From positions 41,000 to 104,999 of the forward strand of contig CAZGJN010000009.1 in the NCBI GenBank assembly GCA_964526645.1: DNA of 64,000 bases, read 5' to 3'. The position numbers and the translations under genes were made by a program. The stretch comes from JADJNW01 sp964526645 (GTDB taxonomy: Bacteria > Bacteroidota > Bacteroidia > Chitinophagales > Saprospiraceae). Positions 25,543 through 34,813 of the stretch are shown here, one piece after another. Each line of letters begins with the position of its first letter. Positions within the stretch are counted from its first letter, which is position 1. The notes under the pieces are model-generated. The model was given only the letters and a program-made list of their open reading frames with translations. It made no database searches and was not told where the DNA came from.

Positions 25543-25914
25543 TCATTCTTCGTCGAAACGCAATTCCTGAATCAGGTATTTTCCACCCGATACTTTCATG
25601 TAAATATACACGCGGTAAGTGGTGCCATTGGTCGTCATATTGCCAATGCAATACTGTGAATCCGCGCCTTTGGATGTACCCTGATGCACTTGGCTAAAGC
25701 TTTTGGGCGCATTTTTAGCAAAAAACTGCTTCACTACGCCGATCGCCTTCGCCTTGTCATACACACCCTCTTGCTCAAGGATAGATACCTCTACCGTTTG
25801 GTCAAAATACTGACCAAGCGCATCTGCATCGCCACTGCTGATCGCTCTGGTGATGTCAGACAAATTGGCGTTGAATACATTCATCAACACCAGTGCGAAC
25901 AAAAGATTTTTCAT
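25543..25914 (-). CDS. DUF4783 domain protein
   Basis: 123 residues from the ATG at 25914, which starts a signal peptide (MKNLLFALVLMNVFNA). The mature part (SDITRAISSGDADALGQYFD, VKQFFAKNAPKSFSQVHQG, YLIQELRFDEE) matches the small secreted NTF2-like DUF4783 family of Bacteroidota, whose function is unknown. The family is single-domain and this length is normal. The 311-base stretch from here to gpmI holds only a promoter box for gpmI. Confidence 0.75.
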   Translation of the reverse strand: MKNLLFALVLMNVFNANLSDITRAISSGDADALGQYFDQTVEVSILEQEGVYDKAKAIGVVKQFFAKNAPKSFSQVHQGTSKGADSQYCIGNMTTNGTTYRVYIYMKVSGGKYLIQELRFDEE

Positions 25915-26197
25915 AATTCGATTTTTTTTACACCATGTAGTTTTACAAACAAAAATCTTCTTCAAAACATTCCACCTCAACTGTTTAAACGCAAAGGGTG
26001 CTCGGAAGTCACAAATTTTAACGATTGCTTGAGTCGGGAATCAAATTATTTCGATGAATATCGTTTGTACGAAGTGGCAACCAACGGAGATTTGAAATGC
26101 TAAAACGCACGTCTTGCCAGGTTTATTGTAAAATGCGGTTTTAAAAAAGTTAAGGGCGTTTTTACACTATCTCTCATTCGCTTTCGCTACAAAACCC

Positions 26198-26205
26198 TAT
26201 TTTTG
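26198..26205 (+). promoter_or_regulatory. Candidate -7 box for gpmI
   Basis: TATTTTTG fits TAnnTTTG 20 bases before the gpmI ATG; the -33 box is weak. Nothing else is recognised between 25915 and 26225. Confidence 0.4.
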
Positions 26206-26225
26206 CAAAATAAAACAAAAAAGGC

Positions 26226-27758
26226 ATGACTGCGAAAAGAGTTGCACTCCTGATTTTAGATGGCTGGGGGCATGGTCCCAAGCCCGAAGTAAGCGCTATT
26301 GCCCAGGCGAATACGCCTTTTATGGATAGTTTGTACAAAAAATATCCAAATTCGGAACTCATTACGCATGGCGAGGCGGTTGGCTTGCCCGATGGTCAAA
26401 TGGGGAATTCCGAGGTAGGGCACCTCAACATTGGCGCAGGGCGCATCGTGTATCAGGAATTGGCACGCATCAACAAAGCAATCCGAACGCATGAATTGCA
26501 CCAAAACCCTGTACTCCTGGAAGCTTTAACCTATGCCAAAATCCATCAGAAACCAGTACACCTGATGGGTTTAGTATCGGATGGCGGCGTACATTCTCAC
26601 CTCGATCACTTGATTGCCTTGTGCGACATAGCGCAGGCGCAGGGCATTGCCAAAATCTACATCCATGCTTTCACCGATGGGCGTGACTGCGACCCCAAGA
26701 GTGGCTTGAGCTTTATGGCACAATTGCTTGATCACATCAAAAATACCAATGCGCAGGTAGCTTCCGTAGTGGGGCGCTACTATGCGATGGATCGCGACAA
26801 GCGCTGGGAGCGCGTACAAAGAGCTTATGATTTACTGGTAAAAGGCAAGGGTGATCCTACGACAGATGTGTTGGAAACCATTCAAAATCGCTATGCCCAG
26901 AATGAAACCGACGAATTTCTGCGACCGATTGTCTGTACCGATGAGCAAGGAACCCCTATTGCTACCATTCAGGATGGAGATCTTTTGATCTGTTTTAACT
27001 TCCGTACCGACCGGCCCCGAGAAATTTCGCAGGTATTGACCCAGCAGGATTTTCCTGATTTTGGTATGAAAAAGCTGAATCTTCGATATGTGACCATGAC
27101 TAATTATGATGATACTTTCCAGCATGTGGCGGTTCTTTTTGAGAAAGATAACTTGAACAATACGCTGGGAGAAGTTTTGGCTACAGCCGGTAAAACACAG
27201 GTGCGCATTGCCGAAACAGAAAAATACCCTCACGTTACGTTCTTCTTTTCCGGCGGGCGCGAAACGCCCTTCGATTTGGAACGACGTATCCTCATCCCTT
27301 CGCCCAAAGTAGCTACCTATGATCTTCAGCCAGAAATGAGCGCTCAAGGCATTACGGATGCTATTGTAAAAGATATAGAAGAAAATCAGCCCGATTTTAT
27401 CTGTCTTAATTACGCCAACACCGATATGGTAGGGCACACCGGCGTTTTTTCGGCAGCAGTAAAAGCAGCGGAAACAGTGGATACTTGCCTGGCACGCTTG
27501 GTAGAAAAGGCATTGGCGCACGACTATGCAATCCTCATCATTGCCGACCATGGCAACTCCGATTATATGATCAATGAGGATGGCACGCCCAATACCGCCC
27601 ATACTAAAAACCCTGTGCCTTTCATTTACATTCACAACAATGACCCTAGTGCTCAGGTAAAAAATGGAAAATTGGCGGATATAGCGCCCACTATTTTGCA
27701 CCTGCTCGGTATGCCACGCCCAACCGAAATGAATGGCGAGGTGTTAATTTACCATTGA
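26226..27758 (+). CDS. gpmI: 2,3-bisphosphoglycerate-independent phosphoglycerate mutase
   Basis: 510 residues, the normal family length. The alkaline-phosphatase-like fold is shown by LLILDGWGHG with metal-binding Asp, the phospho-acceptor Ser62 in MGNSEVGHLNIGAGR, VSDGGVHSH, GRYYAMDRDKRWER, NYANTDMVGHTG, and IIADHGNSDYM. It converts 3-phosphoglycerate to 2-phosphoglycerate using two Mn2+ ions in the cytoplasm. It receives carbon from the aldolase products of the uronate locus further along. The small lipoprotein gene follows 21 bases later. Confidence 0.97.
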   Translation: MTAKRVALLILDGWGHGPKPEVSAIAQANTPFMDSLYKKYPNSELITHGEAVGLPDGQMGNSEVGHLNIGAGRIVYQELARINKAIRTHELHQNPVLLEALTYAKIHQKPVHLMGLVSDGGVHSHLDHLIALCDIAQAQGIAKIYIHAFTDGRDCDPKSGLSFMAQLLDHIKNTNAQVASVVGRYYAMDRDKRWERVQRAYDLLVKGKGDPTTDVLETIQNRYAQNETDEFLRPIVCTDEQGTPIATIQDGDLLICFNFRTDRPREISQVLTQQDFPDFGMKKLNLRYVTMTNYDDTFQHVAVLFEKDNLNNTLGEVLATAGKTQVRIAETEKYPHVTFFFSGGRETPFDLERRILIPSPKVATYDLQPEMSAQGITDAIVKDIEENQPDFICLNYANTDMVGHTGVFSAAVKAAETVDTCLARLVEKALAHDYAILIIADHGNSDYMINEDGTPNTAHTKNPVPFIYIHNNDPSAQVKNGKLADIAPTILHLLGMPRPTEMNGEVLIYH

Positions 27759-27779
27759 TTACACAATCACCATCTTTCA

Positions 27780-28343
27780 ATGAAATATTGCTTTGCGATT
27801 TTTACAACAGTAGGGCTACTTCTACTCTTTGCTTGTGGGCAAGTAGAACCTAAAGAGCAATCCATAAAAGCCCCTCAACCTGCTTTTTTTGATTTAAAAG
27901 GTTATTTTAATCAGGAAATAAAACGCTTGAATCAGGCCAAACCCAAATTATTTAAAAAAGTGACTATCAACGGCTCAGAAGAACAGCGAGAATTGGGTGC
28001 TGTTGATTTTAAGCAGGAATTACAGGTTTTTATTCAATCGGACATCAATCGCCCGAATTGGCTGGAAAAATATCGCGCAGACACTACTTTTTTCAATGGG
28101 AATCCAAGCCGGATTTTGTACAAGGCAATAGACAAGACACTGCGCACCAGGCTAATTGATATTGAATTTCAGCAAAATATAGTCTCCAAAATTACTATTC
28201 AAAATGGTGGAAAAAGCATCGTGGCAGGTTCGCAGCAAGAATTGATTTACTTGCCTCAAAGCGGCTATCTCATCAAAAGTCATCAGACCACGGCACTCTC
28301 AAAGGATAAAGATTTGACCATTGAGGTTCGCTTTCGGGACTAA
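27780..28343 (+). CDS. Predicted lipoprotein of unknown function
   Basis: 187 residues. Signal with lipobox MKYCFAIFTTVGLLLLFACG (Cys19). The mature protein is mostly beta/alpha mixed with KGYFNQEIKRLNQ near the start and IEFQQNIVSKITIQNGG near the middle. It follows gpmI by 21 bases and may be read from the same promoter. I recognise no family with confidence; it resembles generic Bacteroidota secreted proteins of about this size. Confidence 0.7.
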   Translation: MKYCFAIFTTVGLLLLFACGQVEPKEQSIKAPQPAFFDLKGYFNQEIKRLNQAKPKLFKKVTINGSEEQRELGAVDFKQELQVFIQSDINRPNWLEKYRADTTFFNGNPSRILYKAIDKTLRTRLIDIEFQQNIVSKITIQNGGKSIVAGSQQELIYLPQSGYLIKSHQTTALSKDKDLTIEVRFRD

Positions 28344-28597
28344 CCCACAGCCAAGCTGCTGATTAGTCCCTCTGCACAAATCTGTCTATGCCCGGCACTA
28401 CAAATATAAATATCCTTTTTTTCGCCAGGCTCGTGTCATAGCGTGAAGGGTAAAAAATGATAGAAATATTTGAAAAAAATCGGTGGTGTGGTAGCAATGC
28501 CTCCTGTAGGGGAGCAAAAATAGAAAATGGATTTTAAGTTTAAAAATATCAAGACAATAAAAATTAAAAATATTTTTAACCTATTTTTTAAAAGCAC

Positions 28598-28688
28598 AAA
28601 AAAAGAGGCAGCGCTTATCGCACTACCTCAGCCCTAACCAAATAAAACCAAATTATATCTTTCAGCGCATCGCGCTTTTTTTATTTTC
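28598..28688 (-). ncRNA. Candidate small RNA (about 90 nt)
   Basis: Within the 680-base gap 28344-29025 the minus strand carries a full promoter (28694-28724), a small hairpin AGCGC-ATC-GCGCT (28664-28676) and a terminator: stem GAGGTAGTGC / GCGCTGCCTC with two G-U pairs (28629-28605), loop GATAA, then seven T residues. No open reading frame of more than a few codons fits between them and no known minus-strand gene could use the terminator. It matches no RNA family I recognise. The rest of the gap is AT-rich with nothing else identified. Confidence 0.5.
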
Positions 28689-28693
28689 TAATA

Positions 28694-28724
28694 CAAAGAT
28701 AGATACTTTGTGTAAAAAATACAA
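28694..28724 (-). promoter_or_regulatory. Promoter of the candidate small RNA
   Basis: Minus strand TTG (28724-28722), 20-base spacer, TATCTTTG (28701-28694): the same spacing and box as the tRNA-Val promoter. Confidence 0.65.
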
Positions 28725-29025
28725 TTACAACTAACACAAAAATACGCTGGTTTTTTTTAAAAATCCACACCAAAACTGGTTTTTCTTTCGAAAATTGCGT
28801 TGTAGGGCTGCTTTGGGGCGTTTTGAAAAGAGAATGACAAAAGCACCTCCTTTCATCTTAGACGTAAATTCATTTTTCGTCAGCTTGTTCAAAAAAAAGT
28901 TTGGCGTAAGGAGATTTACTCGGAATAATAGTTGATTTTCAAAAAATATGACTGGGAGAAAAAAAATCAGAAAAATTTTTCATTTTTTTCCTCTTCAAAT
29001 GATTTTTCAATTCAATTTCAAAAAG

Positions 29026-30426
29026 ATGCGCAGCATTTTCACTACTTTTTTTTGTATCCTCATAGCAGGAGAGATGACGGTTATCGCCCAGGATAATAAA
29101 ACGCAAGACGATGCCTTTTTTGTCAAAAAAATATTTGATACGGCACTTACAGAAGGAGCATCCTATCAATGGCTCGATTATCTATGCAATCGGATTGGAG
29201 GCCGTCTTGCAGGATCACCACAGGCTACAGCAGCAGTGGAATACACGCGGCAGATGTTGGATACTTTGGACTTAGACAGCGTGTGGCTTCAGCCTTGTGT
29301 GGTGCCGCATTGGGTACGGGGCGATCAGGAACAGGTGCGCGTAGTGGGCTCCCGAAAAATGGGCGACATACCCTTGAATGCTTTATCCTTGGGCAATGCT
29401 GTTGGTACAGGCGAAAATGGCATCACTGCCGAAGTGGTGGAAGTACATAGCCTGGATGAAGTAGAAGAATTGGGCAGGCAGGCACTCGCAGGGAAAATCG
29501 TATTTTACAACAGGGCATTCGACCCTACCCAACTCAATACTTTCAATGCCTACGGTGGCGCTGTGGATCAAAGAGCCTTGGGCGCTTCCAGAGCTTCGAA
29601 ACAAGGCGCGGTAGGTGTAATTGTTCGCTCCATGAGTTCTTCTCTCAACGATGCTCCTCACACGGGATCTCTTTTTTATGAACCAGGCGTAGAACCCATC
29701 CCCGCTGTGGCCATTAGTACCAACGATGCAGAACTCCTGAGCCGCTTGCTAAAGGAAGAACCTGTGCGGGTTTTTATTCGCACCACTTGTAGAAAACTAA
29801 AAGACGAGCTGTCTTACAATGTCATAGGAGAAATAAGAGGCACGACGCATCCCAACGAAATTATCGTAGTAGGCGGGCATTTGGACTCCTGGGATGTAGG
29901 GCAGGGCGCACACGATGATGGCACCGGCTGTGTACAGTCTATGGATGTGCTGCAAGTGTTTAAAAGAATGGGATACCAACCCAAGCGAACCATTCGTTGT
30001 GTTTTATTTATGAACGAAGAAAACGGCTTGATGGGCGGCAGAACCTACGCCCAAGTAGCCGCGCAAAAAAGAGAAACCCATGTCGCTGCCATTGAGTCTG
30101 ATCGGGGCGGTTTCACTCCGCGAGGGTTTACCTGCGAGGGCGATGCCGCTATTTTTGAAGCGAAATTTAAAAAAGTAGTGCAATGGGCATCTTTATTAGA
30201 ACCCTACGGATTATACTTCCGAATAGGCGGATCGGGGGCAGATATTGCGCCGCTCAAAGGGCAGAAACCCTTGCTTTTTGGCTATGAGCCAGACTCCCAG
30301 CGATATTTTGAGTACCACCACACCGCTATTGATACTTTTGATAAGGTGAATAAACGAGAACTGGAGCTTGGCACTGCCTCCATGGCTGCTTTGGTATATT
30401 TGTTGGATAAATATGGATTGGATTAA
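29026..30426 (+). CDS. M28-family zinc metallopeptidase
   Basis: 466 residues from ATG 29026, opening a signal peptide (MRSIFTTFFCILIAGEMTVIA). A PA-like inserted region (VVEVHSLDEVEELG, GKIVFYNR) precedes the catalytic M28 domain. The zinc ligands and base are visible: VGGHLDSWDVGQGAHDDGTG (His, Asp), FMNEENGLMGG (Glu-Glu), IESDRGG (Asp), and the last His in YFEYHHTAIDTFDKV. It is likely an exported aminopeptidase or carboxypeptidase. An upstream in-frame start at 28948 would mask the signal peptide. Confidence 0.88.
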   Translation: MRSIFTTFFCILIAGEMTVIAQDNKTQDDAFFVKKIFDTALTEGASYQWLDYLCNRIGGRLAGSPQATAAVEYTRQMLDTLDLDSVWLQPCVVPHWVRGDQEQVRVVGSRKMGDIPLNALSLGNAVGTGENGITAEVVEVHSLDEVEELGRQALAGKIVFYNRAFDPTQLNTFNAYGGAVDQRALGASRASKQGAVGVIVRSMSSSLNDAPHTGSLFYEPGVEPIPAVAISTNDAELLSRLLKEEPVRVFIRTTCRKLKDELSYNVIGEIRGTTHPNEIIVVGGHLDSWDVGQGAHDDGTGCVQSMDVLQVFKRMGYQPKRTIRCVLFMNEENGLMGGRTYAQVAAQKRETHVAAIESDRGGFTPRGFTCEGDAAIFEAKFKKVVQWASLLEPYGLYFRIGGSGADIAPLKGQKPLLFGYEPDSQRYFEYHHTAIDTFDKVNKRELELGTASMAALVYLLDKYGLD

Positions 30427-30495
30427 AATCCCGGCAGTAGCCGCGTACCTATTGTTATTCAATATTTTTATGAAATTCATTTTCAACCTTTTTCT

Positions 30496-31038
30496 ATGAA
30501 ACCTACTTTCGTGGCGCATGATTTGCTGTTTTCAGAAATGATTGACCAGGCGGCCATTCAGCAGCGGATACAGGATATGGGGGCAGCTTTAGCCAACAGG
30601 TATCAAGATAAAAATCCAATTTTTATTGGTGTTTTGAATGGCGCTTTTATTTTCTTGGCGGATTTGGTGCGCGCCTGCGGGATTCCTTGTGAGATGGATT
30701 TCGTGCGGATATCTTCCTACGACGGGCTTCAATCTTCGGGAAACGTCAATATTCAATTAGACACCAAACTGAGCATAAAAGACCGACACCTGATATTGGT
30801 AGAAGATATTGTGGATACCGGAAGAACTTTATCGGCATATATTCAAGAATTGCAAAAACAAGAACCGGCATCCATCGCCATTGTCTCTCTTTTGATCAAA
30901 CCCCAGGCTTTGGAATACGATTTGGAGGTAACACTGGCAGGCTTCGAAATTCCGCCGCGATTTGTCATCGGTTATGGTTTGGACTACAACGAGCAAGGCA
31001 GGCATCTATCGGGCATTTATCAATTGGTTGAAAAGTAA
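30496..31038 (+). CDS. hpt: Hypoxanthine phosphoribosyltransferase
   Basis: 180 residues, the normal size. The PRPP-binding motif LILVEDIVDTGRTL and the upstream VLNGAFIFLADLVR and DFVRISSYDG identify the enzyme, which salvages hypoxanthine or guanine to IMP or GMP. The C-terminal FVIGYGLDYNEQGRHL matches the purine-binding loop. It lies 69 bases after the peptidase gene and converges on uxaA; no strong terminator is seen in the 72-base gap. Confidence 0.93.
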   Translation: MKPTFVAHDLLFSEMIDQAAIQQRIQDMGAALANRYQDKNPIFIGVLNGAFIFLADLVRACGIPCEMDFVRISSYDGLQSSGNVNIQLDTKLSIKDRHLILVEDIVDTGRTLSAYIQELQKQEPASIAIVSLLIKPQALEYDLEVTLAGFEIPPRFVIGYGLDYNEQGRHLSGIYQLVEK

Positions 31039-31110
31039 AATTGCCTGGAAAATTGAATAGGCTCGCTTTAAACGCTAAAAGTATCGAAACGAACAAATGA
31101 TTTTCGATCC

Positions 31111-32763
31111 TTACAATGAAATGCCTCGTTTCCAGGGTATAAAGTCATCTTGATGGAGTTGTTCGGCTTTGGTTTTTACCTCACCATTAGCAATTTGGAT
31201 AATCAAATCGAACAGCGCTTCGCCCTTGCTTTGGATGGTGTCTTCGCCGGAAATGATAGTACCTGCATCCAAATCAATCAAATCTGCCATGCGTTGCGCC
31301 AAGGCGGTATTGCTGGAAACCTTAATAGTCGGGGCAATGGGGTTACCTGTGGGTGTACCCAAGCCAGTGGTAAAAACAATTATATTCGCCCCGGAACCCG
31401 CCAAACCGGTGGTGGATTCTACATCATTGCCTGGAGTGCAGAGCAGGTTTAAGCCTGGTTTTACAGCTGGCTCGGTATAATCAAGCACTGCTGTAACGGG
31501 CGAGGTACCACCTTTTTTGGCTGCGCCTGCCGATTTCATGGCATCGGTAATCAAACCATCCTTAATGTTGCCTGGCGAGGGGTTCATGTCAAAGCCCGAA
31601 CCGGCCTCCGCCGCCCGCTGCGCGTAAGTACGCATGAGTGTGGCAAATTTTTCTGCCGTCGCTTCATCCACACAGCGGTGTATGAGTTCTTGTTCAACGC
31701 CATTCAACTCAGGAAATTCAGACAGGATCGCCCTTCCGCCCAATGCTACCAACAAATCAGAAGCATAGCCCAAGGCAGGATTGGCCGAAATGCCAGAAAA
31801 ACCATCCGAACCGCCACATTCCAAGCCCAGGCATAGTTGGTCCAAACCCGCTGGTTGGCGCTGGATTTTATTGGCCTGCATCAGCCCGACAAAGGTTTTT
31901 TTGACCGCTTCAGCTATAAATTCGCGTTCGGAATGACTTTGCTGCTGTTCTAAAAAATACAATGGTTTGCTAAAGTTATGATCTCTTTGCTGAATCGCAT
32001 TTTCTAAAATAGGGATTTGTGCATTTTGACAACCCAAGCTCAGCACCGTCGCGCCCGCTACGTTGGGATGCGTGATGTAGCCCGCCAGCAAATGGCAAAG
32101 TGCTTCACTATCCTGACGAATACCCCCACAGCCACCTTCATGCGCCAAAAATTTGATGCCATCTACATTCGGGAAAATGCGTTGTTCCTTTATTTGCTGC
32201 CCGGAACGAATAATTTCCGTTTTTAATATTATATCCGTCGAAGCACCGTTTTTATAATGTTGTATCAACTTATTTATATCAACCATAAAATCTTTTTCCG
32301 ATGCGTAACCTAATTGTTCCAGCATTGCTTCGCGGATGACTTTGATGTTGCGGTTTTCACAAAAAACCAGGGGAATCACCAGCCAGTAATTGCGAGTACC
32401 TACGCTGCCATTGGTGCGGTGGAAGCCTTTAAAGGTGCGATTTTCAAACTTTGTAATGTCGGGCTTTATCCAGTTTAAATAACGCTCACCCATTTTATAA
32501 TCGCTTGCCTGATGCCTTACATTTTCCTGGCTAATGCGTGTGCCCTTAGGGATAGACTTGGTCGCTTTACCTACCAGAACGCCATACATGATAATGGGCG
32601 CTCCTTCAGGTAGGTCATGTTCTGCGAATTTATGTTTGGCTGGAATGTCTTCTAATATTTTGACCTTCGAACTATTAAAAATAATTTCTTCACTTACCTT
32701 GAGCGTATCAAGTGCAACAATGATATTATCGTCGGGATGAATTTTTAAAATCCTGTTTATCAT
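31111..32763 (-). CDS. uxaA: Altronate dehydratase
   Basis: 550 residues from the ATG at 32763 (MINRILKIHPDDN), chosen because it overlaps the transporter stop by 4 bases (ATGA) and starts the SAF domain. N-terminal SAF domain (to about 90, ending near GTRISQENV), then the UxaA catalytic domain: FKGFHRTNGSVGTRNYW, GGCGGIRQDSEAL, LGLECGGSDGFSGI, GNIKDGLITDAMKSAGAAKKG, and VESTTGLAGSGANI. It dehydrates D-altronate to 2-keto-3-deoxygluconate, the galacturonate branch. Last gene of the uronate operon. Confidence 0.93.
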   Translation of the reverse strand: MINRILKIHPDDNIIVALDTLKVSEEIIFNSSKVKILEDIPAKHKFAEHDLPEGAPIIMYGVLVGKATKSIPKGTRISQENVRHQASDYKMGERYLNWIKPDITKFENRTFKGFHRTNGSVGTRNYWLVIPLVFCENRNIKVIREAMLEQLGYASEKDFMVDINKLIQHYKNGASTDIILKTEIIRSGQQIKEQRIFPNVDGIKFLAHEGGCGGIRQDSEALCHLLAGYITHPNVAGATVLSLGCQNAQIPILENAIQQRDHNFSKPLYFLEQQQSHSEREFIAEAVKKTFVGLMQANKIQRQPAGLDQLCLGLECGGSDGFSGISANPALGYASDLLVALGGRAILSEFPELNGVEQELIHRCVDEATAEKFATLMRTYAQRAAEAGSGFDMNPSPGNIKDGLITDAMKSAGAAKKGGTSPVTAVLDYTEPAVKPGLNLLCTPGNDVESTTGLAGSGANIIVFTTGLGTPTGNPIAPTIKVSSNTALAQRMADLIDLDAGTIISGEDTIQSKGEALFDLIIQIANGEVKTKAEQLHQDDFIPWKRGISL

Positions 32764-34040
32764 ATTTCTACGCGCTCCAGTTTTGGTGCAAACAAGTGCA
32801 TGATGCCCCATGCCAACAAATAAGCACAACCGCAAATTACAAACAGAATATTATATCCTATTGTAATATTACCTATACTTTTATAATAATCCAACAAATT
32901 TCCAACCAATAAAGGAAATAAAATACCACCAATAGAACCCGCCATTCCGCCAATGCCTACAACAGAGCTGACGGCCCTTTTAGGAAACATGTCGGAAGCC
33001 GTTGTAAAAATATTTGCACTCCAAGCCTGGTGCGCCGCCGCCGCCAAACTAATAAGTGCTACCGCCACCCAGATATTGGTGGTAAACTGTGCTGTCAGGA
33101 TTGGTACCACACAGAAGGCAAAAATGAGCATTGCCACCTTTCGGGCTTTGAATATTTGCCAACCTTGTTTGATAAAATACCCCGATAAATAGCCGCCGCC
33201 AATGCTGCCAATCGTCGTAGCGGTGTAAACAATGGCTAATTCCAAGCTCGGTTTTTTCAAATCTAATTGAAACGTGGTGGCAAAATAGGAAGGTAGCCAA
33301 AACAGGAAAAACCACCAAATAGGGTCGGTCAATAATTTCCCAAAAATAAAAGCCCAGGTTTGGCGGATGCGGAAGAGCTTGCCCCAGCCTACGCGCTCCC
33401 TGTTGGCATCATTGGCATCGTCATCGCTGTGAATATAATGGTATTCGTTTGGTGTTAAGCGTTTTTGGCGGGCAGGTATTTCGTAAAAAATCCACCAAAA
33501 AATCAGCCAAATAAAACCGATTGCACCCGTAATGATAAAGGCTTCTTCCCAACCATAGGCACCCAAAATCCAGGGAACCATAATCGGCGCTACCACCGCG
33601 CCAATATTAGCACCAGAGTTGAAAATACCCGTAGCCAAAGCGCGTTCTTTTTTGGGAAACCACTCCGCTACTGCCTTGATAGCTGCCGGGAAGTTGCCAG
33701 CTTCGCCCAGGCCCAAAGCCGCTCGTGCAATGCCAAAGCCCAGCGTACTGCGCGCTGCTGCGTGAGCGATTGCTGCGATACTCCACACAACGATGGAAAT
33801 CACATAGCCTATTTTGGTGCCAATGATGTCAATAAAACGCCCGAAAAGCAAAAGTCCCAGGGCATAAGCTGCCGAAAAAGCCATTACAATGTTGCTATAG
33901 TCGGTTTCACTCCAGAGGAATTCTTTTTCCAAGGTAGGTTTTAAAAGCCCTATCACTTGGCGGTCTAAATAGTTAATCGTTGTTGCAAAAAACAAGAGTG
34001 CAACTACTGTCCAGCGATATTTACCGATTTTTTCATTCAT
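32760..34040 (-). CDS. MFS hexuronate transporter (ExuT-like)
   Basis: 426 residues with about 12 membrane segments. MFS anion:cation symporter features: RWTVVALLFFATTINYLDRQV at the first helix, the GLLLFGRFIDIIG loop motif, AALGLGEAGNFPAAIKAVAEW and FNSGANIGAVVAPIMVPW. This set is characteristic of hexuronate/glucarate transporters in the ACS family, so it should import galacturonate and/or glucuronate with H+ across the inner membrane. It sits between the KDPG aldolase and uxaA genes. Confidence 0.88.
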   Translation of the reverse strand: MNEKIGKYRWTVVALLFFATTINYLDRQVIGLLKPTLEKEFLWSETDYSNIVMAFSAAYALGLLLFGRFIDIIGTKIGYVISIVVWSIAAIAHAAARSTLGFGIARAALGLGEAGNFPAAIKAVAEWFPKKERALATGIFNSGANIGAVVAPIMVPWILGAYGWEEAFIITGAIGFIWLIFWWIFYEIPARQKRLTPNEYHYIHSDDDANDANRERVGWGKLFRIRQTWAFIFGKLLTDPIWWFFLFWLPSYFATTFQLDLKKPSLELAIVYTATTIGSIGGGYLSGYFIKQGWQIFKARKVAMLIFAFCVVPILTAQFTTNIWVAVALISLAAAAHQAWSANIFTTASDMFPKRAVSSVVGIGGMAGSIGGILFPLLVGNLLDYYKSIGNITIGYNILFVICGCAYLLAWGIMHLFAPKLERVEI

Positions 34041-34103
34041 TACATTTAGTTTTTAGCAACATGCTACAAGCATCTGCTGCAGCTTATTTCTTGTGAACTG
34101 GAA

Positions 34104-34763
34104 CTATTTCTTTATAAATTTCATCATATATGATACGCGTTCGCGCAAAGCATCAAAACCTTGGGCTGCTTCCAATCGAAGTGCGAAGAGTTGGGACCCC
34201 ATGCCCAGATAATCTGCACCGGCATCAAACCAAGCTTTCAGGTTGGTTTCCGTGGGTTCTACGCCTCCGGTGACCATCACTTTTGCCTGGGGCATTGGGC
34301 CTTTGATCGCCTTTACAAAACCAGGACCCAATACATTACCGGGGAATAATTTTACAATATCTGCGCCAAGCTGCATGGCTTGATAAATTTCATTCATGGT
34401 AGCTGCTGCCGGTAACCAAGGAATCTCCTGTTTTTCGCAAACCTCGCCGACCGCTGCCACCGTGACGGGTTGTACGATAAAATCAGCACCCAGGTCTATG
34501 AACTGCCTTGCTTCAGCGGCCGTGTAAATTGTACCAATGCCCAGCGCCAGTTCTGGGTAATGGTCATTGACAAACTGGCGTAGGTCTTGAAAAACAGTTA
34601 CCGCTCGTTCGCCGCGATTGGTAAATTCAAAAACGCGTATTCCACCATCATAACAAGCTTGCAATATTTTTTTGGAAAATGCAGGATCGGCGTTATAAAA
34701 AACCGGTGCGATGCGAGTCGCTTCCAATTGTGCGAATACTTCTGATGCCTTTAAATTTGCCAT
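34104..34763 (-). CDS. KDPG / KHG aldolase
   Basis: 219 residues. Class I aldolase residues are present: Glu46 in RVFEFTNRG and the Schiff-base Lys138 in DIVKLFPGN, plus GIGTIYTAAEAR and TGGVEPTETN for phosphate binding. It splits 2-keto-3-deoxy-6-phosphogluconate into pyruvate and glyceraldehyde 3-phosphate, the last step of the pathway. It follows kdgK by 50 bases. Usual symbol eda or kdgA. Confidence 0.93.
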   Translation of the reverse strand: MANLKASEVFAQLEATRIAPVFYNADPAFSKKILQACYDGGIRVFEFTNRGERAVTVFQDLRQFVNDHYPELALGIGTIYTAAEARQFIDLGADFIVQPVTVAAVGEVCEKQEIPWLPAAATMNEIYQAMQLGADIVKLFPGNVLGPGFVKAIKGPMPQAKVMVTGGVEPTETNLKAWFDAGADYLGMGSQLFALRLEAAQGFDALRERVSYMMKFIKK

Positions 34764-34813
34764 GCTGTTAGGATTACTGCTTATGAATTTTTATTACAAA
34801 AGGTGAATGGAAA

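Noticed and set aside
31039..31110. Terminator between hpt and uxaA
   Set aside because: Only a weak ATCGAAA/TTTTCGAT pairing with no T-run was found.
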